DNA of 64,000 nt from Muribaculaceae bacterium Isolate-037 (Harlan) (GTDB taxonomy: Bacteria > Bacteroidota > Bacteroidia > Bacteroidales > Muribaculaceae), in NCBI GenBank assembly GCA_003762615.1, contig RIAZ01000029.1, positions 1 to 64,000 on the forward strand, written 5' to 3'. The notes below the pieces were generated by a model, which did not search any database, was not told the origin of the DNA, and saw only the letters and a program-made list of their open reading frames with translations. Shown here piece by piece: positions 9,326 through 18,072 of the stretch. Both the position numbers and the translations under genes were made by a program. Positions within the stretch are counted from its first letter, which is position 1. Each line of letters begins with the position of its first letter.

Positions 9326-9400
9326 GGGCTTGGTCGGCACCCCTCGCCCATGGGCTCGGGCACGGAACTCCAGCGGACACGGCTGAGTACGGGTAGCCCC
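9326..9400 (+). repeat. 75-bp GC-rich direct repeat, copy 1
   Basis: This block is nearly the same as 10056-10130, exactly 730 bases later, with about five differences. Its core is CTCGCCCATGGGCTCGGGCA, which contains the palindrome GCCCATGGGC. A shorter related piece is present inverted at 52124-52146. The block lies just downstream of the GT26 gene, outside any convincing gene. It looks like a dispersed intergenic element. Confidence 0.7.
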
Positions 9401-9505
9401 AGTTATCTGAAGGGGATGTAGGGATTGTGACTGTGGGTTATTTCAGGAGGATTTCGATGTCGCTTTTTAGAAAGTCTTCTATCGATATGCCTCCGGTGCC
9501 AACTT

Positions 9506-9598
9506 ATTCAAATTGAGATGCAATTTTACTCAAATTGGGATGCAATTTGGAATTTTGAGTGGAACTCAAAAGGAACTTGGATTTGAGCGGAACTCAAA
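9506..9598 (+). repeat. Short tandem repeats (22-bp and 28-bp periods)
   Basis: Two copies of a 21-bp unit of the form A(T/C)TCAAATTG(A/G)GATGCAATT start at 9506 and 9528. They are followed by two copies of GAG(T/C)GGAACTCAAA at 9557 and 9585. The units are AT-rich in a GC-rich setting. The A-C-T-C plus GATGCAA pattern is loosely like the unit of the array at 26080-26203. No gene is convincing across them. Confidence 0.6.
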
Positions 9599-9689
9599 CG
9601 AAACTGCTGAAAACATCTGGCTTCTGGGCTGTTCTTTTAGGGGGCTGAGGCGGGATGGCTTTTTTTTCTTCCCCTTTAGGGTGCTTGTT

Positions 9690-10142
9690 ATGAGGATTGG
9701 TGGGATTGATTTTGTGAGGAGCGGGGAGGGGTTCTCGCTTAGGGGGTGTCCGGAGTTTTGGTTCGTGACGCGGGATGGATTGTCAGCGGCGCGATGGATG
9801 GGGTATTATTTGGAGGTGCCGGGTGTGGATGGTTTGTTGCGCGTCAGGAAGCGGTGCTATGGGGGATGTATGCTGACGAATGTGCCGGTGTATGGGGATG
9901 TTGTGTTTTTGCCGGAGGATGGTGGCTCTTGTGATGGTAAGGGTAGGATTTTCCGGCGGGTGTCGGAGGCAGGGGAGGATGGTATTTTGATTGAGGATTT
10001 GTGGGAACGGTGGTTTCTTCTGACTCCGGATGGTAAGAGGAGAGAGGTGATTCGCGGGCTTGGTCGGGACCCCTCGCCCATGGGCTCGGGCACGGAACTC
10101 CAGCCGACACGGCTGAGCTTTGGTAGCCCCTCGGTTCATTGA
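9690..10142 (+). CDS. Hypothetical protein of unknown function
   Basis: An open frame of 150 codons from the ATG at 9690; the same frame is open back to 9513, but that part runs through the tandem repeats and is unlikely to be translated. The protein begins MRIGGIDFVRSGEGFSLRG and contains RVRKRCYGGCML and GDVVFLPEDGG, a pattern suggestive of a small beta-rich protein with no membrane segment. The last roughly 28 residues are encoded by copy 2 of the 75-bp repeat, so the native C-terminus may have been replaced when the repeat inserted. I do not recognise a family. A long open frame on the other strand overlaps it and reduces confidence. Confidence 0.4.
   Translation: MRIGGIDFVRSGEGFSLRGCPEFWFVTRDGLSAARWMGYYLEVPGVDGLLRVRKRCYGGCMLTNVPVYGDVVFLPEDGGSCDGKGRIFRRVSEAGEDGILIEDLWERWFLLTPDGKRREVIRGLGRDPSPMGSGTELQPTRLSFGSPSVH
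10056..10130 (+). repeat. 75-bp GC-rich direct repeat, copy 2
   Basis: Second copy of the block at 9326-9400. Both copies are open in the frame that gives GLGR(H/D)PSPMGSGTELQ, and this copy forms the 3' end of the small gene at 9690-10142. The pair brackets that gene and the tandem repeats, so the segment could have arisen by insertion or duplication. Confidence 0.7.
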
Positions 10143-10190
10143 AGGAATTGCCTCTCGGCTCTCTGTGGGGGAATTTGATTTTGATAACGG

Positions 10191-10226
10191 GAAGCCCCGG
10201 AAAGATTTGTGTCTTTCCGGGGCTTC
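10191..10226. terminator. Intrinsic terminator between the small gene and guaA (bidirectional)
   Basis: A perfect 15-bp stem (GAAGCCCCGGAAAGA at 10191-10205 with its complement at 10212-10226) encloses a 6-nt loop. On the + strand it is followed by TTTGCGTTTTA. On the - strand it begins eight bases after the guaA stop codon and would end the purine transcript, although the T-run there is weak. Confidence 0.75.
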
Positions 10227-10234
10227 TTTGCGTT

Positions 10235-11761
10235 TTATTCCCACTCGATTGTGGCTGGTGGTTTTGAGGAGATGTCGTAGACTACGCGGTTGACGCCGCG
10301 CACTTTGTTGATGATCTCGTTGCTGACGTTGGCGAGGAACTCGTAGGGGAGATGTACCCAGTCGGCGGTCATGCCATCGGTGGAGATCACGGCGCGGAGT
10401 GCGACGCAGCTTTCGTATGTGCGTTCGTCGCCCATTACGCCTACGCTCTGCACGGGGAGTAGCATCACGCCTGCCTGCCATACGCTGTCGTAGAGCCCGG
10501 CGTCACGGAGTCCGTTGATGAAGATGGCGTCTGCTTCCTGCAGTACGCGCACTTTCTCTGCGGTCACTTCTCCTATGATGCGGATGCCGAGTCCGGGTCC
10601 GGGGAAGGGATGACGTCCGAGGAGTCGCTGGTCCATGTTCATGGCTTTACCTACGCGGCGTACCTCGTCTTTGAAGAGGAGGCGGAGCGGCTCAACGATC
10701 TTGAGGTTCATCTCTTTGGGGAGACCGCCCACGTTGTGGTGGCTCTTGATTGTGGCTGACGGTCCTTTTACGGAGCAGCTTTCGATCACGTCAGGATAGA
10801 TGGTGCCCTGTGCAAGCCAACGTGCGCCTTCAATTTTCTTTGCCTCTGCATTGAACACTTCCACGAAGTCGCGTCCGATGATCTTACGCTTCTGTTCGGG
10901 GTCGGTTACGCCTTTGAGGTCGTTGTAGAAACGTTCGCTGGCATCTACGCCGATGACGTTGAGACCCATGTGCTTGTAGGAATCAAGCACGTCGTCAAAC
11001 TCGTTCTTGCGGAGCAGGCCATTGTTGACGAAGATACAGGTGAGGTTCTGTCCGATGGCTTTGTTGAGGAGCATGGCGGCAACTGATGAGTCGACACCTC
11101 CGGAGAGACCGAGTATGACGCGGTCGTCGCCGAGTTTTGCCTTCAGTTCTGCCACGGTTGTCTCAATGAATGAGTCGGGGCTCCATGTGCCGGAGCATCC
11201 GCAGATGCCGAGCACGAAGTTGGAGAGGATCTGTGTGCCGTCGGTTGAGTGGTACACCTCCGGGTGGAACTGTATGCCCCAAGTCTTCTCCCCTTCGATA
11301 TGGTAGGCGGCTGCCTGCACGTTTTCGGTAGAACCGATTATGTGGTAGTTCTCCGGGAGACGGGTTATTGTGTCGCCATGCGACATCCATACCTGAGTGG
11401 GTGAGGGCACGTTGAGCATCAGCGGGTCGATCTGGTCCTTGACCGTGAGCATTGCGCGGCCGTATTCACGGCTGGGCGCACCCTCCACCTCGCCGCCAAA
11501 TTCGGCAGCGAGGAGCTGTGCGCCATAGCATACTCCAAGCAGGGGCAGATGACCTTTGATGTTGCTGAGATCCGGTTTGGGAGCATCCGCGTCGCGTACC
11601 GACGAGGGGGATCCGGAGAGGATGACGCCCTTTATGTCGGCGTCAAGCTCAGGAATCTTATTGAAAGGATGGATCTCGCAATACACGTTGAGCTCACGCA
11701 CGCGGCGTGCGATGAGCTGGGTGTATTGTGACCCGAAATCCAGAATCAGTATTTTTTCCAT
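10235..11761 (-). CDS. guaA: GMP synthase (glutamine-hydrolysing)
   Basis: The 508-residue enzyme converts XMP, ATP and glutamine to GMP. The N-terminal class I amidotransferase has the nucleophile cysteine in LLGVCYGAQLLA (about residue 78) and its histidine/glutamate in IQFHPEVYHS. The ATP-pyrophosphatase domain has the PP-loop GLSGGVDSSVAA and SHHNVGGLPKEM, and the protein closes with the family tail KPPATIEWE. A start seven codons upstream (11782) would overlap guaB; MEKILILDFGSQYTQ at 11761 is the canonical start, ten bases after the guaB stop. It is the last gene of the purine cluster, followed by a strong hairpin. Confidence 0.97.
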   Translation of the reverse strand: MEKILILDFGSQYTQLIARRVRELNVYCEIHPFNKIPELDADIKGVILSGSPSSVRDADAPKPDLSNIKGHLPLLGVCYGAQLLAAEFGGEVEGAPSREYGRAMLTVKDQIDPLMLNVPSPTQVWMSHGDTITRLPENYHIIGSTENVQAAAYHIEGEKTWGIQFHPEVYHSTDGTQILSNFVLGICGCSGTWSPDSFIETTVAELKAKLGDDRVILGLSGGVDSSVAAMLLNKAIGQNLTCIFVNNGLLRKNEFDDVLDSYKHMGLNVIGVDASERFYNDLKGVTDPEQKRKIIGRDFVEVFNAEAKKIEGARWLAQGTIYPDVIESCSVKGPSATIKSHHNVGGLPKEMNLKIVEPLRLLFKDEVRRVGKAMNMDQRLLGRHPFPGPGLGIRIIGEVTAEKVRVLQEADAIFINGLRDAGLYDSVWQAGVMLLPVQSVGVMGDERTYESCVALRAVISTDGMTADWVHLPYEFLANVSNEIINKVRGVNRVVYDISSKPPATIEWE

Positions 11762-11771
11762 TTGTATGATA

Positions 11772-13244
11772 TTATTCTGCACGTGAATAGTTGGGTGCCT
11801 CTTTCGTGATGGTCACGTCGTGGGGATGGTTCTCGATCACGCCGGCAGAGGTGATGCGCACGAAGCGAGCGTTGTGGAGAGCCTCGATATCCTTCGCACC
11901 GCAGTAGCCCATTCCGGAGCGGAGACCGCCGAGGAGCTGGTAGATGGTCTCGGCGAGAGTACCCTTGTAGGGTACGCGAGCCACGATACCTTCCGGCACG
12001 AATTTGCTTGAGTCGCAGGTTGCGCTCTGGAAGTAGCGGTCTTTTGAACCTGCCTGCATAGCCTCGATGGAGCCCATGCCACGGTAAGCCTTGAATTTAC
12101 GACCGTTGTATATGATGGTCTCGCCCGGAGATTCCTCTGTACCAGCGAGCATTGAGCCCATCATTACGCAATCGGCACCTGCAGCAATGGCTTTCACCAC
12201 GTCGCCGGAGTAGCGGAGACCGCCGTCGCCGATTACGGGCACACCATATTTGGCAGCTACCTTCGAGCAGTTGAAGATTGCGCTCAGCTGGGGCACACCC
12301 ACGCCAGCCACGATACGGGTGGTGCAGATTGAGCCGGGACCGATACCAACCTTGATGCCGTCGGCACCGTTTGCGATGAGGTATTCGGCAGCCTCGGCAG
12401 TGGCGATGTTGCCCACGAGCACGTCGATCTGCGGGAACTGTGCCTTCACTGCCTTGAGAGTGTTGACCACGTTGGCGGAATGACCGTGGGCTGTGTCGAT
12501 CACGACAGCATCCACGCCGGCATTCACGAGAGCCTCAACGCGTTTGAGAGTGTCGCTTGTCACGCCTACGCCGCCGGCTACGCGGAGACGACCCTTGCTG
12601 TCCTTGCAGGCATTGGGGTAGTCCTGAATCTTAGTGATGTCGCGGTAGGTGATGAGACCTACGAGCTTGTTGTCTTTGTCAACCACGGGTAGTTTCTCGA
12701 TCTTATGACGGAGAAGGATCTGCGAAGCCTCTGTGAGGTCGGGATTGGTGGTAGTGACGATATTCTCTTTGGTCATCACTTCGGAGATGCGGAGCGACTC
12801 ATCAGTCTGGAAACGGAGGTCGCGGTTAGTCACGATACCCACGAGCTTGCCCTCGGTGTCAACCACGGGTATGCCGCCGATATGGTTCTCGTGCATCATG
12901 CGCTGAGCATCGCCTACGGTCTGTTCGGGAGTGATGGTGACGGGATCAAAGATCATGCCGCTTTCAGCACGTTTCACCTTTCTCACCTGTGCAGCCTGCA
13001 TCTCGATAGGCATGTTCTTGTGGATTACTCCGATGCCACCCTGACGGGCAATAGCGATAGCCATAGCGGCTTCCGTTACGGTGTCCATTGCAGCCGATAC
13101 CACCGGGATGTTGAGGGTGATGTTGCGCGAGAAGCGGGTCTTCACCTCCACCATGTTGGGAGTGACCTCTGAATATGCCGGAATGAGAAGGACGTCGTCA
13201 AACGTCATGCCTTCCTCATTCACTTTTTCTGTTAAAAATGACAT
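11772..13244 (-). CDS. guaB: Inosine-5'-monophosphate dehydrogenase
   Basis: The 490-residue enzyme oxidises IMP to XMP with NAD+, the committed step to GMP. It has the TIM-barrel start FDDVLLIPAYSEVTP, two CBS domains inserted at about residues 95-210 (regulatory nucleotide binding), the catalytic loop GPGSICTTRIVAG with its cysteine near residue 302, and the flap YRGMGSIEAM. Length is normal. It lies directly upstream of guaA, so the two steps of GMP synthesis are co-transcribed. Confidence 0.97.
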   Translation of the reverse strand: MSFLTEKVNEEGMTFDDVLLIPAYSEVTPNMVEVKTRFSRNITLNIPVVSAAMDTVTEAAMAIAIARQGGIGVIHKNMPIEMQAAQVRKVKRAESGMIFDPVTITPEQTVGDAQRMMHENHIGGIPVVDTEGKLVGIVTNRDLRFQTDESLRISEVMTKENIVTTTNPDLTEASQILLRHKIEKLPVVDKDNKLVGLITYRDITKIQDYPNACKDSKGRLRVAGGVGVTSDTLKRVEALVNAGVDAVVIDTAHGHSANVVNTLKAVKAQFPQIDVLVGNIATAEAAEYLIANGADGIKVGIGPGSICTTRIVAGVGVPQLSAIFNCSKVAAKYGVPVIGDGGLRYSGDVVKAIAAGADCVMMGSMLAGTEESPGETIIYNGRKFKAYRGMGSIEAMQAGSKDRYFQSATCDSSKFVPEGIVARVPYKGTLAETIYQLLGGLRSGMGYCGAKDIEALHNARFVRITSAGVIENHPHDVTITKEAPNYSRAE

Positions 13245-13291
13245 TTCAATCAGTTTAAATGGTTAATAAGGAGAAAAAACGTGTGAATCTA

Positions 13292-14584
13292 TCAGAAATT
13301 CTTCAGTTTCTCTGATATGATCACGGTCTGAGTGCGGTCCGGACCTACGGAGATCACGCCTACAGGCACCTCCGTGAGCTCCTCGATCTTGCGGACGTAA
13401 GCCTTTGCAGCCTCCGGAAGCTCGTCGAAGCTCTTAATGCCGGTGATATCCTCTTTCCAGCCGTCCATCTCGATAAACACCGGTTTGCAGCGTGCGAGTT
13501 TGGAGATTGTGGATGGGGGAGTGTCGATGATCTTGCCGTCGAGTTCGTAGTGGGTGCAGATCTTCACCTTGTCAAGACCTGAAAGCACGTCGAAGAGCAT
13601 GAGTGCCCAGTTGTCGATTCCGGCGAGGCGGCTTGTGTAGCGTGCGACTACGGCATCAAACCAACCCACACGACGGGGACGGCCTGTGACTGTGCCATAT
13701 TCATGACCGCGTTCGCGGATTTCGTGAGCGATCTCGTCAAAGAGCTCTGTCGGGAAGGGACCCTCGCCGACGCGGGTGCAGTATGCCTTAGCGACGCCGA
13801 GCACGTTGTCGATCCATTTCGGGGATATTCCGGCACCCACGGGCACGCTTGCCGACGACGGGGTGGAGGATGTCACGAAGGGATACGTGCCATGGTCGAT
13901 ACAGAGCATCATGCCCTGTGCGCCCTCGAAGAGGATCTTCTTGTCGGAGCGGAGAGCCTTGTTGATGAGGTCAGAGGTGTCGACGATGCGCGGACCGAGA
14001 ATCTTGGCAATCTCCATGTAGCGGTCGTAGACCGTCTGGAAATCGTATGTGTCGAGACCGAGCATCTTCAGCTCCATGTTCTTCTCGTCGAGAGCGGCTT
14101 TCAGACGCTCAGCGAAGTATTCCGGCTCAAGCAGGTCGCCCATGCGGAGACCTACGCGGCTGTACTTGTCGCTGTAGGCAGGACCGATACCCTTCTTGGT
14201 GGTGCCGATGAGCTTGCCGCCTTTCAGGCACTCGTAAGCCCCGTCGAGCGCGGAATGCCAGGGCATCACCATGGCTGCGCGGTCGGAGATGTAGAGCTGA
14301 TAGTCGGTTATGCCCTGGTTGTGTAGCTTCTCAAGCTCCACGAGCACCGATTCCGGATTCACGACCATGCCGTTGCCCATCACGTTGACGGTGGCGGGGT
14401 TGAATATGCCTGACGGGATGCTCTGCAGGGAGTACTTATGACCGTTGAACATCACACTGTGACCGGCATTGTTGCCACCCTGATAGCGCACAACCATGTC
14501 GGCACGACATGCGAAATAGTCGGTAATCTTTCCTTTACCTTCATCGCCCCACTGGGAGCCGATGACAACTAATCTTTCCGACAT
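13292..14584 (-). CDS. purA: Adenylosuccinate synthetase
   Basis: The 430-residue enzyme makes adenylosuccinate from IMP and aspartate with GTP. It begins with the P-loop GSQWGDEGKGK (residues 8-18), has the NNAGHS motif around residue 40, TTKKGIGPAYSDK, and VGEGPFPTEL followed by GRPRRVGWFD. Its ATG shares one base with the stop region of purB, so the two AMP-branch genes are translationally coupled. The length is the normal bacterial one. Confidence 0.97.
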   Translation of the reverse strand: MSERLVVIGSQWGDEGKGKITDYFACRADMVVRYQGGNNAGHSVMFNGHKYSLQSIPSGIFNPATVNVMGNGMVVNPESVLVELEKLHNQGITDYQLYISDRAAMVMPWHSALDGAYECLKGGKLIGTTKKGIGPAYSDKYSRVGLRMGDLLEPEYFAERLKAALDEKNMELKMLGLDTYDFQTVYDRYMEIAKILGPRIVDTSDLINKALRSDKKILFEGAQGMMLCIDHGTYPFVTSSTPSSASVPVGAGISPKWIDNVLGVAKAYCTRVGEGPFPTELFDEIAHEIRERGHEYGTVTGRPRRVGWFDAVVARYTSRLAGIDNWALMLFDVLSGLDKVKICTHYELDGKIIDTPPSTISKLARCKPVFIEMDGWKEDITGIKSFDELPEAAKAYVRKIEELTEVPVGVISVGPDRTQTVIISEKLKNF

Positions 14585-15882
14585 TATTCTTCTAATTTAT
14601 TACGTTTGTAAATATGGTCGATGTTTTTGAAATAGTAATCGAGGGTGAAGCAGTTGTTGAGCTCCTCCTCTGTGAGTGCGCCCATCACAGTGGGGTCTTC
14701 CTTCAGAAGCTCCTGATATGATGCGCCCATGCTCATCGCCTTCATTGCGATAGGCTGCACGGTGTCGTAAGCCTTCTCGCGCACGAAGCCCTTGTCGATG
14801 AGTGCGTTCATCACGCGCTGTGCGAAGATGACGCCGTTGGTGCGGTAGATGTTTGCCATCATCTGCTCCTCAAACACGACGATATTCTCCAGGATGCCCT
14901 TCATGCGGTTGAGCATGTAGTCGAGGAGGATAGTTGCGTCGGGCATGATGATACGCTCGGTTGCGGAGTGGGAAATGTCGCGCTCATGCCAGAGAGCCAC
15001 GTTCTCGTAAGCCGTCACCATATATCCGCGAAGCACGCGTGCGCATCCGCAGATGTTCTCGCTGCTGACCGGGTTGCGCTTGTGGGGCATTGCGGATGAA
15101 CCTTTCTGACCCTTGCCGAATGCTTCCTCCACCTCATGCACCTCGGTGCGCTGAAGGTTGCGCACCTCAAGAGCCATCTGCTCGAGGCTTGCACCGATTA
15201 CGGCGAGAGTAGCCATGTAGTAAGCGTGGCGGTCGCGCTGTATCACCTGAGTGCTGACGTCGGAGCTGTCGATGCCAAGTTTGTCGCATACATAGTCCTG
15301 CACGAAGGGGGGTATGTTGGCGAAGTTGCCGACGGCACCGCTGATCTTACCCACCTCGACGCCGCGTGCGGCTGCCTTGAATCTTTCGAGGTTGCGGCGC
15401 ATCTCAGCCAGCCAGAGCACCCATTTGAGTCCGAATGAAGTTATGTCGGCGTGTATGCCGTGTGTACGACCGATGCAGGGGAGTTTCTTGAAACGGATTG
15501 CCTGCTTCTTGAGCATCTCGATAAATTCCTCGATATCTTTGAGAAGAATTTCATTAGCCTGCTTGAAGAGGTAGCCGTTGGCGGTGTCAACCACGTCGGT
15601 TGATGTCAGACCGTAGTGCACCCATTTGCGTTCCTCGCCGAGCGATTCGCTGACGGTGCGGGTGAACGCCACGATGTCGTGACGGGTCTGAAGCTCGATC
15701 TCCTTTATTCTGTCGATATTGAAAGTGGCATTGGCGTTGAGTTTCTCAACGTCTTCAGCGGGCACAACACCCAATTCTCTCCAAGCCTCAGCAGCGAGGA
15801 GTTCCACTTTGAGATATGCACGGAACTTGTTCTCCTCCGTCCATACCTCTCTCATTACGTCTCTTCCGTATCTTTCGATCAT
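14584..15882 (-). CDS. purB: Adenylosuccinate lyase
   Basis: The 432-residue protein belongs to the aspartase/fumarase superfamily and carries the signature GSSAMPHKRNPVSSEN with the flexible catalytic-serine loop, plus the TRTHGI-type motif GRTHGIHADITSFGL. It acts twice in purine synthesis, on SAICAR and on adenylosuccinate, releasing fumarate each time. It starts 15 bases after the end of folD and overlaps purA by one base. It is the shorter, Bacillus/Thermotoga-type PurB rather than the 456-residue E. coli type. Confidence 0.96.
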   Translation of the reverse strand: MIERYGRDVMREVWTEENKFRAYLKVELLAAEAWRELGVVPAEDVEKLNANATFNIDRIKEIELQTRHDIVAFTRTVSESLGEERKWVHYGLTSTDVVDTANGYLFKQANEILLKDIEEFIEMLKKQAIRFKKLPCIGRTHGIHADITSFGLKWVLWLAEMRRNLERFKAAARGVEVGKISGAVGNFANIPPFVQDYVCDKLGIDSSDVSTQVIQRDRHAYYMATLAVIGASLEQMALEVRNLQRTEVHEVEEAFGKGQKGSSAMPHKRNPVSSENICGCARVLRGYMVTAYENVALWHERDISHSATERIIMPDATILLDYMLNRMKGILENIVVFEEQMMANIYRTNGVIFAQRVMNALIDKGFVREKAYDTVQPIAMKAMSMGASYQELLKEDPTVMGALTEEELNNCFTLDYYFKNIDHIYKRNKLEE

Positions 15883-15897
15883 TTCTATGTAAGTTTT

Positions 15898-16749
15898 TTA
15901 TTTTTCCATTTTACGAAGGAAGCACTCAAGGGTGTTCTCCATGAGGCATGCGCGGGTCATCGGACCGACGCCGCCAGGCACGGGAGTGATCACCGACGCC
16001 TTATCCTTGCAGGCCTCATAATCCACGTCGCCGCAGAGCTTGCCGGTCTCCGGGTCGCGGTTTACGCCAACGTCGATGACGGCAGCACCTTCGCCCACCA
16101 TGTCGGCAGTGACGAAGCGCGGACGACCGATAGCCACCACGAGGATGTCGGCGGCTGATGTTACTTCCGCAAGGTTCTTGGTGCGGCTGTGAGCCATAGT
16201 GACAGTGGCGTTGCGGTCAAGGAGCAGCTTGGAGACGGGGAGTCCGACGATGTTGCTTCTGCCGATCACTACCGCCTTCTTACCTTCAATCTCCACGCCT
16301 GCCTTGTCGAGCATCTTGATGATACCTTTCGGGGTGCAGGGCAACGTGCAGGGGAGTTTCTGCCAGAGTGAAGCCACGTTGGCGGGATGGAAGCCGTCTA
16401 CGTCCTTCTCCTTGGCGATAGCCTCGATCACCTTGTCCTCATCAATATGCTTCGGGAGGGGGAGCTGCACGAGCACGCCGTCAACAGTGTCGTCGGCATT
16501 CAGCTCGGCGATCATGGCGAGAAGTTCCTCTTCAGTGATGTCGGCGGGGCGACGGATGGTTGTGCCTTTGAAGCCAACCTCCTCGGCATCCTTACCCTTA
16601 CCCTTCACGTAAGACTGGCTTGCGGGGTCTTCACCCACAAGAATCACCACGAGATGAGGTGCGCGTCCGTATTTCTCTTTTGCCTCAACCACTCTGCGAG
16701 CCACATCCTGCTTGAGTTCTTTTGCTAATTGCGTTCCGCTTATAATCAT
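15898..16749 (-). CDS. folD: Methylenetetrahydrofolate dehydrogenase/cyclohydrolase
   Basis: The 283-residue bifunctional enzyme converts 5,10-methylene-THF to 10-formyl-THF. Visible motifs are SQSYVKGKGKDAEEVGF (catalytic lysine region), DGVLVQLPLPKH and VVIGRSNIVGLPVSKLLL (NADP-binding), followed by the family ending TPVPGGVGPMTRACL. Its product is the formyl donor for PurN and PurH, both encoded upstream in the same cluster, so its placement here is metabolically sensible. A 16-bp hairpin separates it from purD. Confidence 0.96.
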   Translation of the reverse strand: MIISGTQLAKELKQDVARRVVEAKEKYGRAPHLVVILVGEDPASQSYVKGKGKDAEEVGFKGTTIRRPADITEEELLAMIAELNADDTVDGVLVQLPLPKHIDEDKVIEAIAKEKDVDGFHPANVASLWQKLPCTLPCTPKGIIKMLDKAGVEIEGKKAVVIGRSNIVGLPVSKLLLDRNATVTMAHSRTKNLAEVTSAADILVVAIGRPRFVTADMVGEGAAVIDVGVNRDPETGKLCGDVDYEACKDKASVITPVPGGVGPMTRACLMENTLECFLRKMEK

Positions 16750-16772
16750 TGTGTATGTTCTGTTTTTAGGAT

Positions 16773-16808
16773 TTCCATCTCCCCGACAATCATGTCGGGG
16801 AGATGGAA
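16773..16808 (-). other. Intercistronic 16-bp hairpin between purD and folD
   Basis: A perfect 16-bp stem (TTCCATCTCCCCGACA at 16773-16788 with its complement at 16793-16808) has a 4-nt loop. It starts just after the purD stop codon. Neither strand has a T-run after it, so it is more likely an RNA-stability or processing element within the operon than a full terminator. Confidence 0.6.
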
Positions 16809-16812
16809 GATA

Positions 16813-18066
16813 TTAGAGAGATGCTTTACCTATGTCGGTGCGGTGGAAGAGCGAGGGGCACTCGATCTTCTCGATCTCAGCCTTGGCTGCTGCGTTGGCA
16901 GAGGGTATGTCCTTACCTTTGCCCACCACCATCAGCACGCGTCCTCCGGCGGTCAGAATCTTGTCGCCGTCACGTTTTGTGCCCATGTGGTAGACGTCGG
17001 CATTCACCTTGTCAAGACCCTTTATCTCCACACCCTTCTTATAGGAACCGGGATAGCCTTCGGAAGCGAGCACCACGCCAAGATAGGCGTCGTCGCTCCA
17101 GCGAGTCTCACAGTCGCGACCCTCTACGGCAGCTTCCACAAGTTCGTAGAAATCGCTTTCAAGACGCGGCAGAACTACCTCTGTCTCCGGATCGCCGAAG
17201 CGTGCGTTGAACTCAATCACCTTCGGACCGTCGGCAGTCAGTATAAGACCACCGTAGAGCACCCCTTTGAAGGGTACGCCTTCAGCCACGAGACCGTCGG
17301 CTGTGCGGCGGATAATCTCGTTGAGGGCTTTATCGCGGATCTCTTCAGTGACGAACGGAACGGGTGAATACGCACCCATGCCGCCTGTGTTCGGACCCTT
17401 GTCGCCGTCGAAGGCGCGTTTGTGATCCTGTGCCATTGCGAGGGGGTACACCTTGTTGCCCGATACGACACACATGAAGGAGAACTCCGGACCGTCGAGG
17501 AAATCCTCAACCACCACGCGACCCTTGCCGAAGGCAGAGTCGAGAAGCATGTCGCGGAGAGCCGCCTCAGCCTCGTCGTAGGTCAGAGCCACCACTACGC
17601 CCTTACCTGCTGCAAGACCATCATATTTGATGACTGCGGGGAGGGGACGGTTCTTAACGTAGTCCCATGCCTTTTCGAAGTCGTCAAATGCTTCGTAGGA
17701 GGCTGTGGGCACGTTGTATTTTGTCATTATCTGCTTTGCAAACTCCTTGCTGCTCTCGATGCGTGCGGCAGCCTTTGTCGGACCGAATGCCTTCAGTCCG
17801 GCAGCCTCCATGGCGTCAACGACGCCGACAGCGAGTGCAGCCTCCGGACCAACGACTGTCATGTCGATGGCATTTTCGGATGCGAACTTCACGAGGGCAT
17901 CTATATCCTCCACACCGATAGCCACACACTCGGCATCGTCAGCGATACCGGCATTGCCGGGTGCGCAGAAGATCTTGCCTACCTGCGGCGAACGTGAGAG
18001 AGCCTTGACGATCGCATGTTCGCGACCGCCGCTTCCCACTACAAGTACTCGTTTCTTGCTTTCCAT
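16813..18066 (-). CDS. purD: Phosphoribosylamine-glycine ligase (GAR synthetase)
   Basis: The 417-residue ATP-grasp enzyme joins glycine to phosphoribosylamine. It starts VLVVGSGGREHAIVKAL, has the ATP-grasp segment PAVIKYDGLAAGKGVVVA near residue 135, GPEFSFMCV, and the metal-binding FNARFGDPETEVVLPRL. Length is normal. It lies six bases downstream of purH on this strand, so the two should be co-transcribed. Confidence 0.96.
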   Translation of the reverse strand: MESKKRVLVVGSGGREHAIVKALSRSPQVGKIFCAPGNAGIADDAECVAIGVEDIDALVKFASENAIDMTVVGPEAALAVGVVDAMEAAGLKAFGPTKAAARIESSKEFAKQIMTKYNVPTASYEAFDDFEKAWDYVKNRPLPAVIKYDGLAAGKGVVVALTYDEAEAALRDMLLDSAFGKGRVVVEDFLDGPEFSFMCVVSGNKVYPLAMAQDHKRAFDGDKGPNTGGMGAYSPVPFVTEEIRDKALNEIIRRTADGLVAEGVPFKGVLYGGLILTADGPKVIEFNARFGDPETEVVLPRLESDFYELVEAAVEGRDCETRWSDDAYLGVVLASEGYPGSYKKGVEIKGLDKVNADVYHMGTKRDGDKILTAGGRVLMVVGKGKDIPSANAAAKAEIEKIECPSLFHRTDIGKASL

Positions 18067-18072
18067 CTCAGA

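Noticed and set aside
9783..10481. Long - strand open frame opposite the orphan gene and the guaA end
   Set aside because: Arg/Pro/His-rich composition typical of a shadow in GC-rich DNA, and it overlaps the confirmed end of guaA.
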